This document shows positions 33,906 through 40,606 of a DNA stretch of 40,606 nucleotides, piece by piece. Where the stretch lies: positions 1-40,606 of the forward strand of contig JAHJOQ010000154.1 in NCBI GenBank assembly GCA_018820315.1, in the 5' to 3' direction. The notes beneath the pieces are model-generated. The model made no database searches and was not told where the DNA came from. It saw nothing but the letters and a program-made list of their open reading frames with translations. The stretch is from Candidatus Zixiibacteriota bacterium. GTDB taxonomy: Bacteria; Zixibacteria; MSB-5A5; JAABVY01; JAHJOQ01. Made by a program: the position numbers and the translations under genes. Within the stretch, counting starts at the first letter, position 1. Each line of letters starts with the position of its first letter.

Positions 33906-36386
33906 CTACTTCTTCCTGTTGGAAGCGGATCGCTTCCTCTTCTGCGACGCAGGGCCGCGACCATACTGGCTCTGCTTCCGGATATTCCTCGTCGCCTTGA
34001 CGATTTCGTTCTGCACCATCTGCTGCAACGAGAGCACGTCCGGATCAAAATTCAGCAGTGTATACTCGAACACATCCTCGACAGTTTCGACGAAGATAAA
34101 CACCATGTCATCCTGAAGTTGACTTGGCAGAGATTTGATATCTTTTCTGTTGCCCTCCGGAATCGCGACATTATGGATTCCCGCCCGGTGAGCCGCCGAG
34201 ACTTTCTCCCGAAGGCCCGAGATGGTCAGCACCTTCCCTCTGAGCGAAACCTCGCCGGTGACAGCGATATCGTTTCTGATCGGACAGTCCGACATCACTG
34301 ATGCTATCACGACACAGACCGCAAGACCAGCCGACGGACCATCTTTCGGAATGCCGCCTGATGGGAAATGTATATGGACATCATAGTTGCCGAAATCAGC
34401 GTAGTCGATGCTGAGGAGTTCCGCTTTCGATCGTATGTACGAGTGCGCGGCCTGAATCGACTCTCGCATTACCTCGCCGAGAGAACCTGTCGTAAAGACG
34501 TTACCCGCTCCCGGCATGCGGAGCCCTTCAACCATCATCAATTCACCGCCCGATCCGGTCCAGGCGAGACCGGTCGCCAGTCCGACTTCCGGCTGAGTCT
34601 CCGCGACCTCTGGTATGTAGAGTGGCGTGCCGAGATACCGTTCGAGATTCCTCTCACTGATTTTCCACGACACTTTGCCGGATGACGCTTTCTGTCTCAC
34701 ACATTTGCGGCAGATCACTTCGATCTCTCGCTTGAGACCCTGAAGCCCCGATTCGAGCGTGTAATATCTAACGATTCTCTTCACCGCATTCGGTGAGAAC
34801 TTGAGGTCTGATGGCGCAAGTCTGTGCCGTTTCATGAGCCTTGGAATTATGAAGTTCGTCGCGATTCTGACTTTCTCATCCTCGATGAAACCGATCGATT
34901 CGATAACCTCCATCCGTTCAGCAAGCGTATCGGGAATCGAATCGAGAGATTCGATGGTGGCAATGAAGATCGCATTCGATAGATCGAACGGTAGCCCGAG
35001 ATAGTAATCGATGAAATTCCGGTTCTGCCTGGGATCGATGATATCAATGAAAAGGAACGGCAGACTGTAGCCGAGCTGATGCTCGGAAAGCTTGTCGAGA
35101 TCATCGAGCAAAATCACTGGATTGCAGCTCTTCAGATTGGAGAAAGCGCGAATGATTCTGCCGGGAACGGCTCCGAGGAACGTGCGGTTCCTTCCTCGAA
35201 TCTCCTCGACCGATGTCAGGCCAGCCGCATTGATATTTACAAATTCCCTGTTAAGCGCCTTGGCGATCAATTCCGCCACCGACGTCTTCCCGGTGCCAGG
35301 AGGCCCCGCGAGGCAAAGTACTGGCGAGCGAATATCTGCTGTCAGCTTTCTGATTGCGAGATATTCCAGGATCTCCGTCTTCACAGACTCGTGGCCGTAG
35401 TACCCTTCTGTTATGATCTCTTCGATTTTAGAAAGGCTATTTTCTTCCGGCTGAAGCTTGTTCCAGGGGAGTCCTAACAGCAAGTCGAGGTAGCCCTTTG
35501 CCGAACCATATTCGGCGGAAGCCGGCGAGAGATTACGCAATCTTTCTGTTTCGAGAAACGCACGATCGCGCACGTGGTCGGGAAGGTTTGGGCTGACTTC
35601 AATCTTTTCGAGGTACTCCTTGACAAGCTTCTCATCGGGGTCAGTCTCGCCGAGTTGTCGTCTGATTTCAGCAAGCTGCCGTCTCAGGTATGTCTCTCGC
35701 TGGTTCTTCTCGATTGACAATTCCACCTTGGACTTCAACTCCCTTTCCAGAGTCGCCTTTCCCAGCTCTTCGGTCACAATGCCGAGAAGAACGCCGGCGC
35801 GCTCGGTCACACTGAGTGCATCAAGGACTCGCTGCTTCTGTTCGAGCGTGATGTGCAGCTGATTGGCGATAGTATCGCAGTAGAAACGCGGTTCGTCGCG
35901 CGACAGATCGAATAGATTGCATTGCTCCGGTGAATAGCGATCGTCGCTTCCAATTAATCTCCCGACAAGTTCAGCAATCCGCTTCGTAAATGAAAACTGC
36001 TCGTTGGGATTGCCGAAGTCCTCGTTCGCCTCTTCAACGTATGCGGTATGGTACGGTTCTTCCGTAACGAATCTCTGAATCCTGACCCGCCTCTCCGCTG
36101 CGAAAGTCACTACAAGGCTCTCTTTGAGCGACTCCTGAATCTTGACAATGTGCGCGAGCACACCGATTTCGTGCAAATCGTCACACTTGATTTCACTCGC
36201 AAGAACATCTCGCGCAAGCGACAGAACGACGCATTTACCGGTTTCTTTTCTCTCGTGAATGAGACTAATGCTCTGCCTTCTGCAAATGTGCAAAGTCGCA
36301 ACAGATCCGGGAAAAACGACAGTGGTGAGCAGGGGCAGCACAGGATACGCTGCAGATTCAATCTCGTTCCGGTTATCCATACCCAT
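33906..36386 (-). CDS. lon: Lon-type AAA+ protease with altered ATPase residues
   Basis: An 826-residue protein with the LonA order: N-terminal substrate domain, coiled coil near 220-290, AAA+ module, then protease. The protease dyad is intact (S685 in PKDGPSAG, K728 in LREKVSAAHRAG). Walker A is normal (GPPGTGKTS, K367), as are the pore-loop segment FLGAVPG and the arginine finger R491. However, Walker B reads LLDDLDK, with Asp (D429) for the catalytic Glu. The sensor-1 Asn is Glu (E479 in FIATIES), and the sensor-2 Arg is Gln (Q549 in GLQGLKRE). The C-terminus is a basic tail. ATP hydrolysis may be slow or lost. A second ATG two codons in fits the Shine-Dalgarno AGAGGT about as well. Confidence 0.93.
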   Translation of the reverse strand: MGMDNRNEIESAAYPVLPLLTTVVFPGSVATLHICRRQSISLIHERKETGKCVVLSLARDVLASEIKCDDLHEIGVLAHIVKIQESLKESLVVTFAAERRVRIQRFVTEEPYHTAYVEEANEDFGNPNEQFSFTKRIAELVGRLIGSDDRYSPEQCNLFDLSRDEPRFYCDTIANQLHITLEQKQRVLDALSVTERAGVLLGIVTEELGKATLERELKSKVELSIEKNQRETYLRRQLAEIRRQLGETDPDEKLVKEYLEKIEVSPNLPDHVRDRAFLETERLRNLSPASAEYGSAKGYLDLLLGLPWNKLQPEENSLSKIEEIITEGYYGHESVKTEILEYLAIRKLTADIRSPVLCLAGPPGTGKTSVAELIAKALNREFVNINAAGLTSVEEIRGRNRTFLGAVPGRIIRAFSNLKSCNPVILLDDLDKLSEHQLGYSLPFLFIDIIDPRQNRNFIDYYLGLPFDLSNAIFIATIESLDSIPDTLAERMEVIESIGFIEDEKVRIATNFIIPRLMKRHRLAPSDLKFSPNAVKRIVRYYTLESGLQGLKREIEVICRKCVRQKASSGKVSWKISERNLERYLGTPLYIPEVAETQPEVGLATGLAWTGSGGELMMVEGLRMPGAGNVFTTGSLGEVMRESIQAAHSYIRSKAELLSIDYADFGNYDVHIHFPSGGIPKDGPSAGLAVCVVIASVMSDCPIRNDIAVTGEVSLRGKVLTISGLREKVSAAHRAGIHNVAIPEGNRKDIKSLPSQLQDDMVFIFVETVEDVFEYTLLNFDPDVLSLQQMVQNEIVKATRNIRKQSQYGRGPASQKRKRSASNRKK

Positions 36387-36567
36387 TGTACCTCTTAAGC
36401 AAACGTTGCAAATTGCCGGATTCCTTAGTCTTAGTATCGGCTAAATCCAATTCGGCAATACTGCGGATATGACTGCAGGTACGAGATTGAGCCCGGTTTG
36501 CTATGTTATCTGACCAAGCAACGATCCGTATCCTGTTTCATTCTGATACGGTCATTTCGATTTGAAG

Positions 36568-39186
36568 CTAAGACATAGACATAAGGCGCTTCGAAATCTC
36601 GGCGACTTCGTAGTCATCTGATCCGCTCAGCGTTGAGAAGTCGAAGCCGATTTCATTCGGAGGTAGGTTCAGCCTGTATCCTCCGCGCCGGTCATTTTCG
36701 ATGACTTCGTTTCCATTGTCGCGTTGCACTGAAAGCTCTCTCTTCAGATTGTAGAGATAACGAGCCTGATTGAATCCCGGCTCAAGATCTTCCTTGTCTA
36801 CCCAGCCCTCGGCATCCAGTTTTCTCTGCGCAGCTAACTTAAAGAGATACTTAAAGCTCTTGGCCGTAAGTAACAGTGGTGCACTACAATACATCACACG
36901 AAACCTGTCCCGCACCATCGACCCAGAGAGATGCAACTTAACTCTCCCCGGACCACCACCATACTCGCGCCCTGAGACTTCGGTTCTGTTCGAAGAGCGC
37001 TTCTCGATCGAATTTCTCATGACTTCCTCCAACCTCGAGTGTCCAATTAAACTTGCAAGAAAGTCCCTGTCACTTGAGAGGAATGATCCGACAGTCGAAA
37101 TCCCTTCCCCCGCCAATAACAGAAGGTCCCTTCTTGATAGATGATTTATCACTATTGCGTGCAGCTTGCGCACAGACACCGGCAAGCCGTGCTTCACCTC
37201 AAATGCAAGCTTCTTTAGCCGCAGCCTTCGCTTGCGATCGATGCCAAGTGCCCCCATCAGATGAAATGCTCCCTCTGCAAGCCAGGCGATAGTCTCCCCT
37301 GCATTACAGATCGTCCCCGCACAGAGACGGTAGCGCTGCTCGATTTCCATGAGATCTCGGCCCGCCATCCAGTCACAGAGGGCGAGTACCAGCCTAAGTC
37401 GCGAAATCGTTTCTCTGCCAATTCTTCCGGGATTCTCAATAATACTCACAAGTCGTTTCGTAAGTGACTGGCTTCCTGTGATCCGCGACTTAAATTCATC
37501 GAGAAGATGCTGTTCAACATCTTCCCTGAGATTATTCGAGAGGAGTACGCGCTTCCCTTCAAAACTGTCTGCCAATTCGAAGAGCCAGACTATTTCAGAG
37601 AAATCCTCATTCGATTCGAACAGCTTGCGGAGATTGACTCCCGTTGCCACAGATATCCCCTGATGAGCGAGCCTCTGCCCATAGGTAGTAGGCACAAGAA
37701 CACCTTCGCATTCGTGGATCAGTTCTTCGGTGCAGAGTTCCGCGATGATACTATCGATCTGCTGCGGCATCTCCTCCGGCATTACGCTGAACGCCCCCTG
37801 CAGCAGACTTACAACAGATGCACGATCTCTGGCGCATCTCGAAACGATAGCATCGAGAAGCAAGTCGGGAAGTTGACGCGAAAACAACTGCCCGGTCAGC
37901 GATTCCGGTTTGCCACGGATATAATTCCTCCAGAGCATCTCGCATTCGATCTCACTCTCGGAAATGATGATCGAGCGACCGTAGCTGCTGGGGAATTTCA
38001 GCCTTCCGGCGCGGCCACACATATTCTCATAATCGCTCCATGAGAGAGGTTCGATCACAGGTTTGCCCGTATAGTCTCCCTGGCGATATCTGTACGTTTC
38101 GAGAAAAACCGTCTGTGCGGGAAGATTCAAACCGAGCGCAAGCGTTGTTGTGGCAAACACCACCCTGATATCACCCGCCATATAATGCCGCTCGACGATG
38201 TGCCTCTCGCGATACGAGAGATCGGCATGATGAAATGCTATGCCCTGCCTGACAGCGTTCATCAATGGCTCGCAGAGGACTGTCATATCGCCCACCGCAA
38301 GCTCTTCGGCTGCAGATTCGCAGGACCAGAACGACGACCGCTCCGCAAGCATGGCGGCCAACTGAACGCACGAACTCTTACTCTTCAAAAACACCAAAAC
38401 CTGATCGCCATCGTTCGCAAGATGGGCGACGTTCTCGAGAAGAATCTCCACTGGAGTCGCATCTTCGAGCGGCGACATACTCTCAACCCCGCGCTCGCAC
38501 GAATTGAAACAGCGATACGAGAACGTACCGTTATAAAGAACCCCTTGTCTCAACTCGACCGGTCTGTGAGATTCAACCATCAGCCGTGCACCGATCCACT
38601 CCGCGATGTCGGCAGCATTGCTCATAACCGCAGAGAGACCGATAATCCGGCACCCGAAAGATGTACTCAGTATTTTCAGGATTATCATTTCGAGGACAGC
38701 ACCACGACTCTCATCAGCCAGCATCTGAAGCTCGTCGATAACGATCAGGTCTATCGATTTGAGAAGATCAAGATTGCGGAGCAGCATCTGGTTGAACTTC
38801 TCATAGATTATTACACTGAGATCGAACTTCCCCTTTTCGATATCCCGATCACTCTCGAAATGATCGTGCGTCGAGACAACTGTCCGGATGCCGAGCGGCT
38901 CATATTTTTCCCTGAACTCACGATAACGCTCCTCGGCCAAAGCCTTAAGTGGTACAAGGAAGACCGCCTTCTTCCGCTGCGAAAGGGCGCTTGCTGCAGC
39001 AAGCTCGCCGCAGAATGTCTTGCCTGACGATGTCGGCGCAGATATGATCAGTGATCCGCCACTAAGAAGACCATGCTCCCTGATAGCTCGTTCCTGGAGA
39101 GGAAGCAACTCATCTCCCTGCTTCTCCCCCCACGCATCGATCAGTATCTGCGGCAATCCATATTCCGCCAGTGTTGATATTTTCAC
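36568..39186 (-). CDS. Ski2/Hel308-like superfamily 2 helicase with C-terminal OmpR-type winged helix
   Basis: A protein of about 872 residues. Helicase motifs appear in order: Q-like LLPLQERAI, Walker A APTSSGKT, Ia VPLKALAEERY, II VIDELQML (DELQ instead of DExH), III LSAVMSN, IV VLVFLKSKSS, V TTTLALGLNLPAQ, VI MCGRAGRLKF. A winged-helix/ratchet region follows, and then an HhH-like LLLLAGEGISTVGSFL. The last 110 residues (nt of about 36661-36936 on the minus strand) read like the DNA-binding domain of OmpR/PhoB regulators: LTAKSFKYLFKLA, then ARYLYNLKREL, then DRRGGYRL. The start is GTG at 39186 with GGAGG 5 bases upstream; earlier in-frame starts overlap the preceding gene. A role in branched-DNA or fork repair is inferred from family and from the SOS-like promoter. 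Confidence 0.88.
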   Translation of the reverse strand: MKISTLAEYGLPQILIDAWGEKQGDELLPLQERAIREHGLLSGGSLIISAPTSSGKTFCGELAAASALSQRKKAVFLVPLKALAEERYREFREKYEPLGIRTVVSTHDHFESDRDIEKGKFDLSVIIYEKFNQMLLRNLDLLKSIDLIVIDELQMLADESRGAVLEMIILKILSTSFGCRIIGLSAVMSNAADIAEWIGARLMVESHRPVELRQGVLYNGTFSYRCFNSCERGVESMSPLEDATPVEILLENVAHLANDGDQVLVFLKSKSSCVQLAAMLAERSSFWSCESAAEELAVGDMTVLCEPLMNAVRQGIAFHHADLSYRERHIVERHYMAGDIRVVFATTTLALGLNLPAQTVFLETYRYRQGDYTGKPVIEPLSWSDYENMCGRAGRLKFPSSYGRSIIISESEIECEMLWRNYIRGKPESLTGQLFSRQLPDLLLDAIVSRCARDRASVVSLLQGAFSVMPEEMPQQIDSIIAELCTEELIHECEGVLVPTTYGQRLAHQGISVATGVNLRKLFESNEDFSEIVWLFELADSFEGKRVLLSNNLREDVEQHLLDEFKSRITGSQSLTKRLVSIIENPGRIGRETISRLRLVLALCDWMAGRDLMEIEQRYRLCAGTICNAGETIAWLAEGAFHLMGALGIDRKRRLRLKKLAFEVKHGLPVSVRKLHAIVINHLSRRDLLLLAGEGISTVGSFLSSDRDFLASLIGHSRLEEVMRNSIEKRSSNRTEVSGREYGGGPGRVKLHLSGSMVRDRFRVMYCSAPLLLTAKSFKYLFKLAAQRKLDAEGWVDKEDLEPGFNQARYLYNLKRELSVQRDNGNEVIENDRRGGYRLNLPPNEIGFDFSTLSGSDDYEVAEISKRLMSMS

Positions 39187-39203
39187 GTAAACCTCCATGA
39201 AAT

Positions 39204-39404
39204 TCATCCACACGGGCTAAATCCACAGGCAGGACACAAATGGCAGCCAGACTGGAATTGCAGAGCCCCCCCGCATTCCGGACAGCATGACTGTATAGTT
39301 GTTCTGAGAACCGTGTGCCCCGTTCTCCTGCACGACAGATCAGCATTGGATTCAGATCTGTCCTCTTGCCCGCTTTTGACTATTTCTTCAATCCACCTTC
39401 TCAT
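39204..39404 (-). CDS. Small zinc-ribbon protein, first gene of the helicase operon
   Basis: A 66-residue protein. The C-terminal 26 residues form a four-cysteine-plus ribbon, CPECGGALQFQSGCHLCPACG followed by FSPC. Such CPECGG...GC-x2-CPxCGFSxC tails occur at the C-terminus of B12-dependent ribonucleotide reductases and as free-standing small proteins. The N-terminal part is short, charged and helical. GGAGG lies 8 bases before the ATG at 39404. Its stop is 17 bases before the helicase GTG, so the two are co-transcribed from the promoter at 39449-39477. It may be an accessory nucleic-acid-binding or metal-binding partner of the helicase; no function is known to me. Confidence 0.75.
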   Translation of the reverse strand: MRRWIEEIVKSGQEDRSESNADLSCRRTGHTVLRTTIQSCCPECGGALQFQSGCHLCPACGFSPCG

Positions 39405-39448
39405 TTCTCTTTCCTCCACCCGCTGCAACCAATTCGCGGGCGAAGATC

Positions 39449-39477
39449 AATATACTGCACATTTGTGCACCTGTCAA
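39449..39477 (-). promoter_or_regulatory. Promoter of the zinc-ribbon/helicase operon
   Basis: On the minus strand, TTGACA (39472-39477), a 17-base spacer and TATATT (39449-39454). The spacer contains the palindrome TGCACA-TT-TGTGCA, placed where a bound repressor would block RNA polymerase. Confidence 0.8.
39456..39469. promoter_or_regulatory. Probable LexA-type operator (SOS box) of the zinc-ribbon/helicase operon
   Basis: TGCACATTTGTGCA, a perfect 14-base palindrome of the form TGCAC-N4-GTGCA, lies between the -35 and -10. It matches the LexA box form (TGCNC-N4-GTGCA) that I recall for Fibrobacter. A second site of this form precedes imuA. Confidence 0.7.
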
Positions 39478-39566
39478 TTATTTTCTTGAATCGACAACCA
39501 AAAAAGTTTTTGAGTAGGCGGTGTGCCTTATAACTAATTGATGTCCAATGTATTACAACTAAACAA

Positions 39567-39594
39567 TTGACAGGCGGAAATTATTATTTATCTT
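39567..39594 (+). promoter_or_regulatory. Promoter of imuA-imuB
   Basis: TTGACA at 39567-39572 and TATCTT at 39589-39594, 16 bases apart. The palindromic operator starts 5 bases after the -10, across the predicted transcription start. Confidence 0.7.
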
Positions 39595-39599
39595 AGTAC

Positions 39600-39613
39600 T
39601 GCACAAACGTGCA
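39600..39613. promoter_or_regulatory. Probable LexA-type operator (SOS box) of imuA-imuB
   Basis: TGCACAAACGTGCA, form TGCAC-N4-GTGCA, extends to a CTGCAC/GTGCAG inverted repeat. It overlaps the predicted +1 of imuA, a gene type that is SOS-controlled in many bacteria. Confidence 0.72.
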
Positions 39614-39643
39614 GCATTAGTTGTTACAATATTGGGTGATCTG

Positions 39644-40303
39644 ATGGACATGAAAGAAGTGAAAACTATGAGATCGTCGTATGATGAGCTCAGGGAACTT
39701 GTGAAAAAGAAATGGCCCGAATCATTGAGTGCGGCATCCGAGCGAAGTGATCGGGTATTCGCGACCGGTATGGATGCTTTCGATTCCCTCTTCCCAGGAA
39801 AAGGGATCCCACTTGGGCAGCTTGTTGAAATCACCGGTAGCCTGTCATCGGGTAAGACAAGTTTTCTCTTCAGAATTCTTGCGGCGCTCACAAAGAAACA
39901 AATCGCAGCATATCTCGATTTCAGCAATTCATTCTTCCCATCTGCGGCTGAGTCGTCTGGAATCGATCTCAGCCGGATATTGATTGTCAAATCGAATGAT
40001 ATTCGCGAGGGATTGCGTGCTGCGGAGTTGATCCTACGGCATGAAATCGCAAGCTGTATCGTATTCGATCTGGTCAAGAGCCGGGGAATTCTTCCGCTTG
40101 CGATGATGCACAGGCTGCGTCAGAAGACCCTGAAAGCGGGATCGATAATCATATTCCTGACAGAGAACAATTCGGAGATCATCCCGACGAGCATGATCGC
40201 GCTCAGGATTGAAATAGAGAGGATCGGCAGCACTCGGCTTGTCGCTACGGTCACAAAGAGCAGGATTTCGAAAAAAGGTTTTAGAGTGGAGTTGGTTGCA
40301 TAG
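39644..40303 (+). CDS. imuA: ImuA-type RecA-like mutasome protein
   Basis: A 219-residue RecA-fold protein. It has a Walker A-like GSLSSGKT, preceded by the family segment FATGMDAFDSLFPGKGIPLGQLVEI, and a Walker B-like SCIVFDLV. It lacks the RecA N- and C-terminal domains. In the error-prone mutasome, ImuA works with ImuB and DnaE2 in damage-induced mutagenesis. The stop codon abuts the ATG of an imuB start, which supports the call. GGTGAT lies 3 bases before the ATG at 39644; an ATG two codons later is also possible. The gene sits behind an SOS-like operator. Confidence 0.85.
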   Translation: MDMKEVKTMRSSYDELRELVKKKWPESLSAASERSDRVFATGMDAFDSLFPGKGIPLGQLVEITGSLSSGKTSFLFRILAALTKKQIAAYLDFSNSFFPSAAESSGIDLSRILIVKSNDIREGLRAAELILRHEIASCIVFDLVKSRGILPLAMMHRLRQKTLKAGSIIIFLTENNSEIIPTSMIALRIEIERIGSTRLVATVTKSRISKKGFRVELVA

Positions 40304-40498
40304 ATGCCTAAAAGATTCGCATGCGCATATATACCGGATTTCCCGCTGGAGATAATCTTCAGGGAGAAGCCGTCGCTCTCCTCAAAGCCTGTCGCACTCA
40401 CTGTAGAGTGTTCCGGACAGGAGAGAATCATAGAACTGAGTGACAGAGCTGCAAGGGCTGGAGTACGGAGATATATTCAAAAGTTGTGGATAGAATAG
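40304..40498 (+). pseudogene. imuB: 5' fragment of imuB, truncated by a probable insertion element
   Basis: The 64-codon ORF begins like ImuB, a Y-family polymerase homologue: MPKRFACAYIPDFPLEII, then KPVALTVE, then ERIIELSDRAARAGVRR. The family normally continues with G-M-x-L-A-x-A-R for about 450 more residues. After residue 56 (about position 40471) the reading turns into unrelated sequence and stops at 40498. An inverted repeat and a new gene start follow at once. ImuB links the beta clamp, ImuA and DnaE2 in lesion bypass, so this copy should be non-functional unless it is an assembly join. Confidence 0.75.
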
Positions 40499-40500
40499 AA

Positions 40501-40564
40501 TGAGCGTATCCTCTTAATAGTAAACAAGAGAACTCGGGTTTATCCGAGCAGGAGGACACGCTCA
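40501..40564 (+). promoter_or_regulatory. Long stem able to sequester the ribosome binding site of the partial ORF
   Basis: TGAGCGTATCCTC (40501-40513) pairs with GAGGACACGCTCA (40552-40564) at 12 of 13 positions. An inner hairpin CTCGG/CCGAG lies at 40533-40548. The right arm covers most of the AGGAGG Shine-Dalgarno (40550-40555) and the A of the ATG at 40564. Confidence 0.55.
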
Positions 40565-40606
40565 TGAGGAATAGTAATGTAAGTAATTTGGAAAGTCGAG
40601 TGGAAA
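40564..40606 (+). CDS. Start of an unidentified ORF, possibly a transposase (partial)
   Basis: AGGAGG lies 8 bases before an ATG, and the 14 visible codons read MRNSNVSNLESRVE without a stop up to the window end. There is too little for family assignment. The position at the edge of a disrupted imuB and the RBS-masking stem suggest a transposase. Confidence 0.35.
   Translation, partial: MRNSNVSNLESRVE

Larger units (their letters stand above)
40472..40606 (+). mobile_element. Left end of a probable insertion element in imuB, cut off by the contig end
   Basis: From about 40472 the sequence no longer fits imuB. It contains a long inverted repeat, an inner hairpin and a well-placed Shine-Dalgarno with an open reading frame running off the window. 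A contig break inside a multicopy element is typical of assemblies. The family cannot be named from this much sequence. Confidence 0.5.

Noticed and set aside
39187-39213. Earlier in-frame starts for the helicase (GTG at 39213, ATG at 39198)
   Set aside because: They overlap or crowd the zinc-ribbon gene, and the GGAGG Shine-Dalgarno lies inside this segment, pointing to the GTG at 39186.
1-40606. CRISPR array, tRNA or rRNA genes
   Set aside because: No regularly spaced repeats, cloverleaf-like segments with CCA ends or conserved rRNA stretches were seen on either strand by eye.

Overview
The window (40.6 kb, mid-range base composition) looks like a chromosomal contig from an uncultured bacterium of the FCB group, perhaps a Zixibacteria-like lineage. 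This rests on indirect signs. There are several large secreted proteins with C-terminal dockerin-type calcium repeats, five BACON-like domains in one of them, and a pyruvate:ferredoxin oxidoreductase. Two TGCAC-N4-GTGCA operators resemble the LexA box I recall being described for Fibrobacter. No rRNA, tRNA or CRISPR array was seen, so the taxonomy is inference.

Layout. 1-679 is non-coding. 680-5548 (+) encodes a giant secreted protein with three tandem modules, a PQQ-like propeller and a dockerin. 5.9-9.3 kb holds an M50 membrane protease (+), a receiver-GAF-HD-GYP regulator (-) and a PadR regulator (+), with two copies of a dispersed palindromic repeat around them. 9.5-14.8 kb is a minus-strand run: an FAD/Fe-S oxidoreductase, cobO, trxB and lipA. 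15.1-19.9 kb (+) carries an Rrf2 regulator, dcd and nifJ. 20.1-22.1 kb (+) has a frameshifted outer-membrane barrel gene and a TolB-like propeller. 22.2-28.3 kb (-) has pepA, an HDOD protein and a large GAF/receiver sensor. 28.6-33.6 kb (-) has two secreted dockerin proteins, an M1 metallopeptidase and a cohesin-like/BACON protein. 33.9-39.4 kb (-) has a divergent lon, a Ski2/Hel308-like helicase and a small zinc-ribbon protein. 39.6-40.5 kb (+) has imuA and the first 56 codons of imuB, cut off by what looks like the edge of an insertion element at the contig end.

Most interesting region: 36.5-40.6 kb. The zinc-ribbon/helicase pair and the imuA-imuB mutasome genes are divergent, and each has a strong promoter carrying the same TGCAC-N4-GTGCA palindrome, so they look like one DNA-damage regulon. 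The helicase ends in what reads as an OmpR/PhoB-type winged-helix domain, a fusion I do not know. The next gene on the same strand is a Lon protease whose serine-lysine dyad is intact but whose Walker B glutamate, sensor-1 asparagine and sensor-2 arginine are all replaced. A second theme is signalling proteins that keep a histidine-kinase-like dimerisation helix without a recognisable ATPase: the HDOD protein keeps the histidine, while the neighbouring sensor has lost it but carries a receiver domain.
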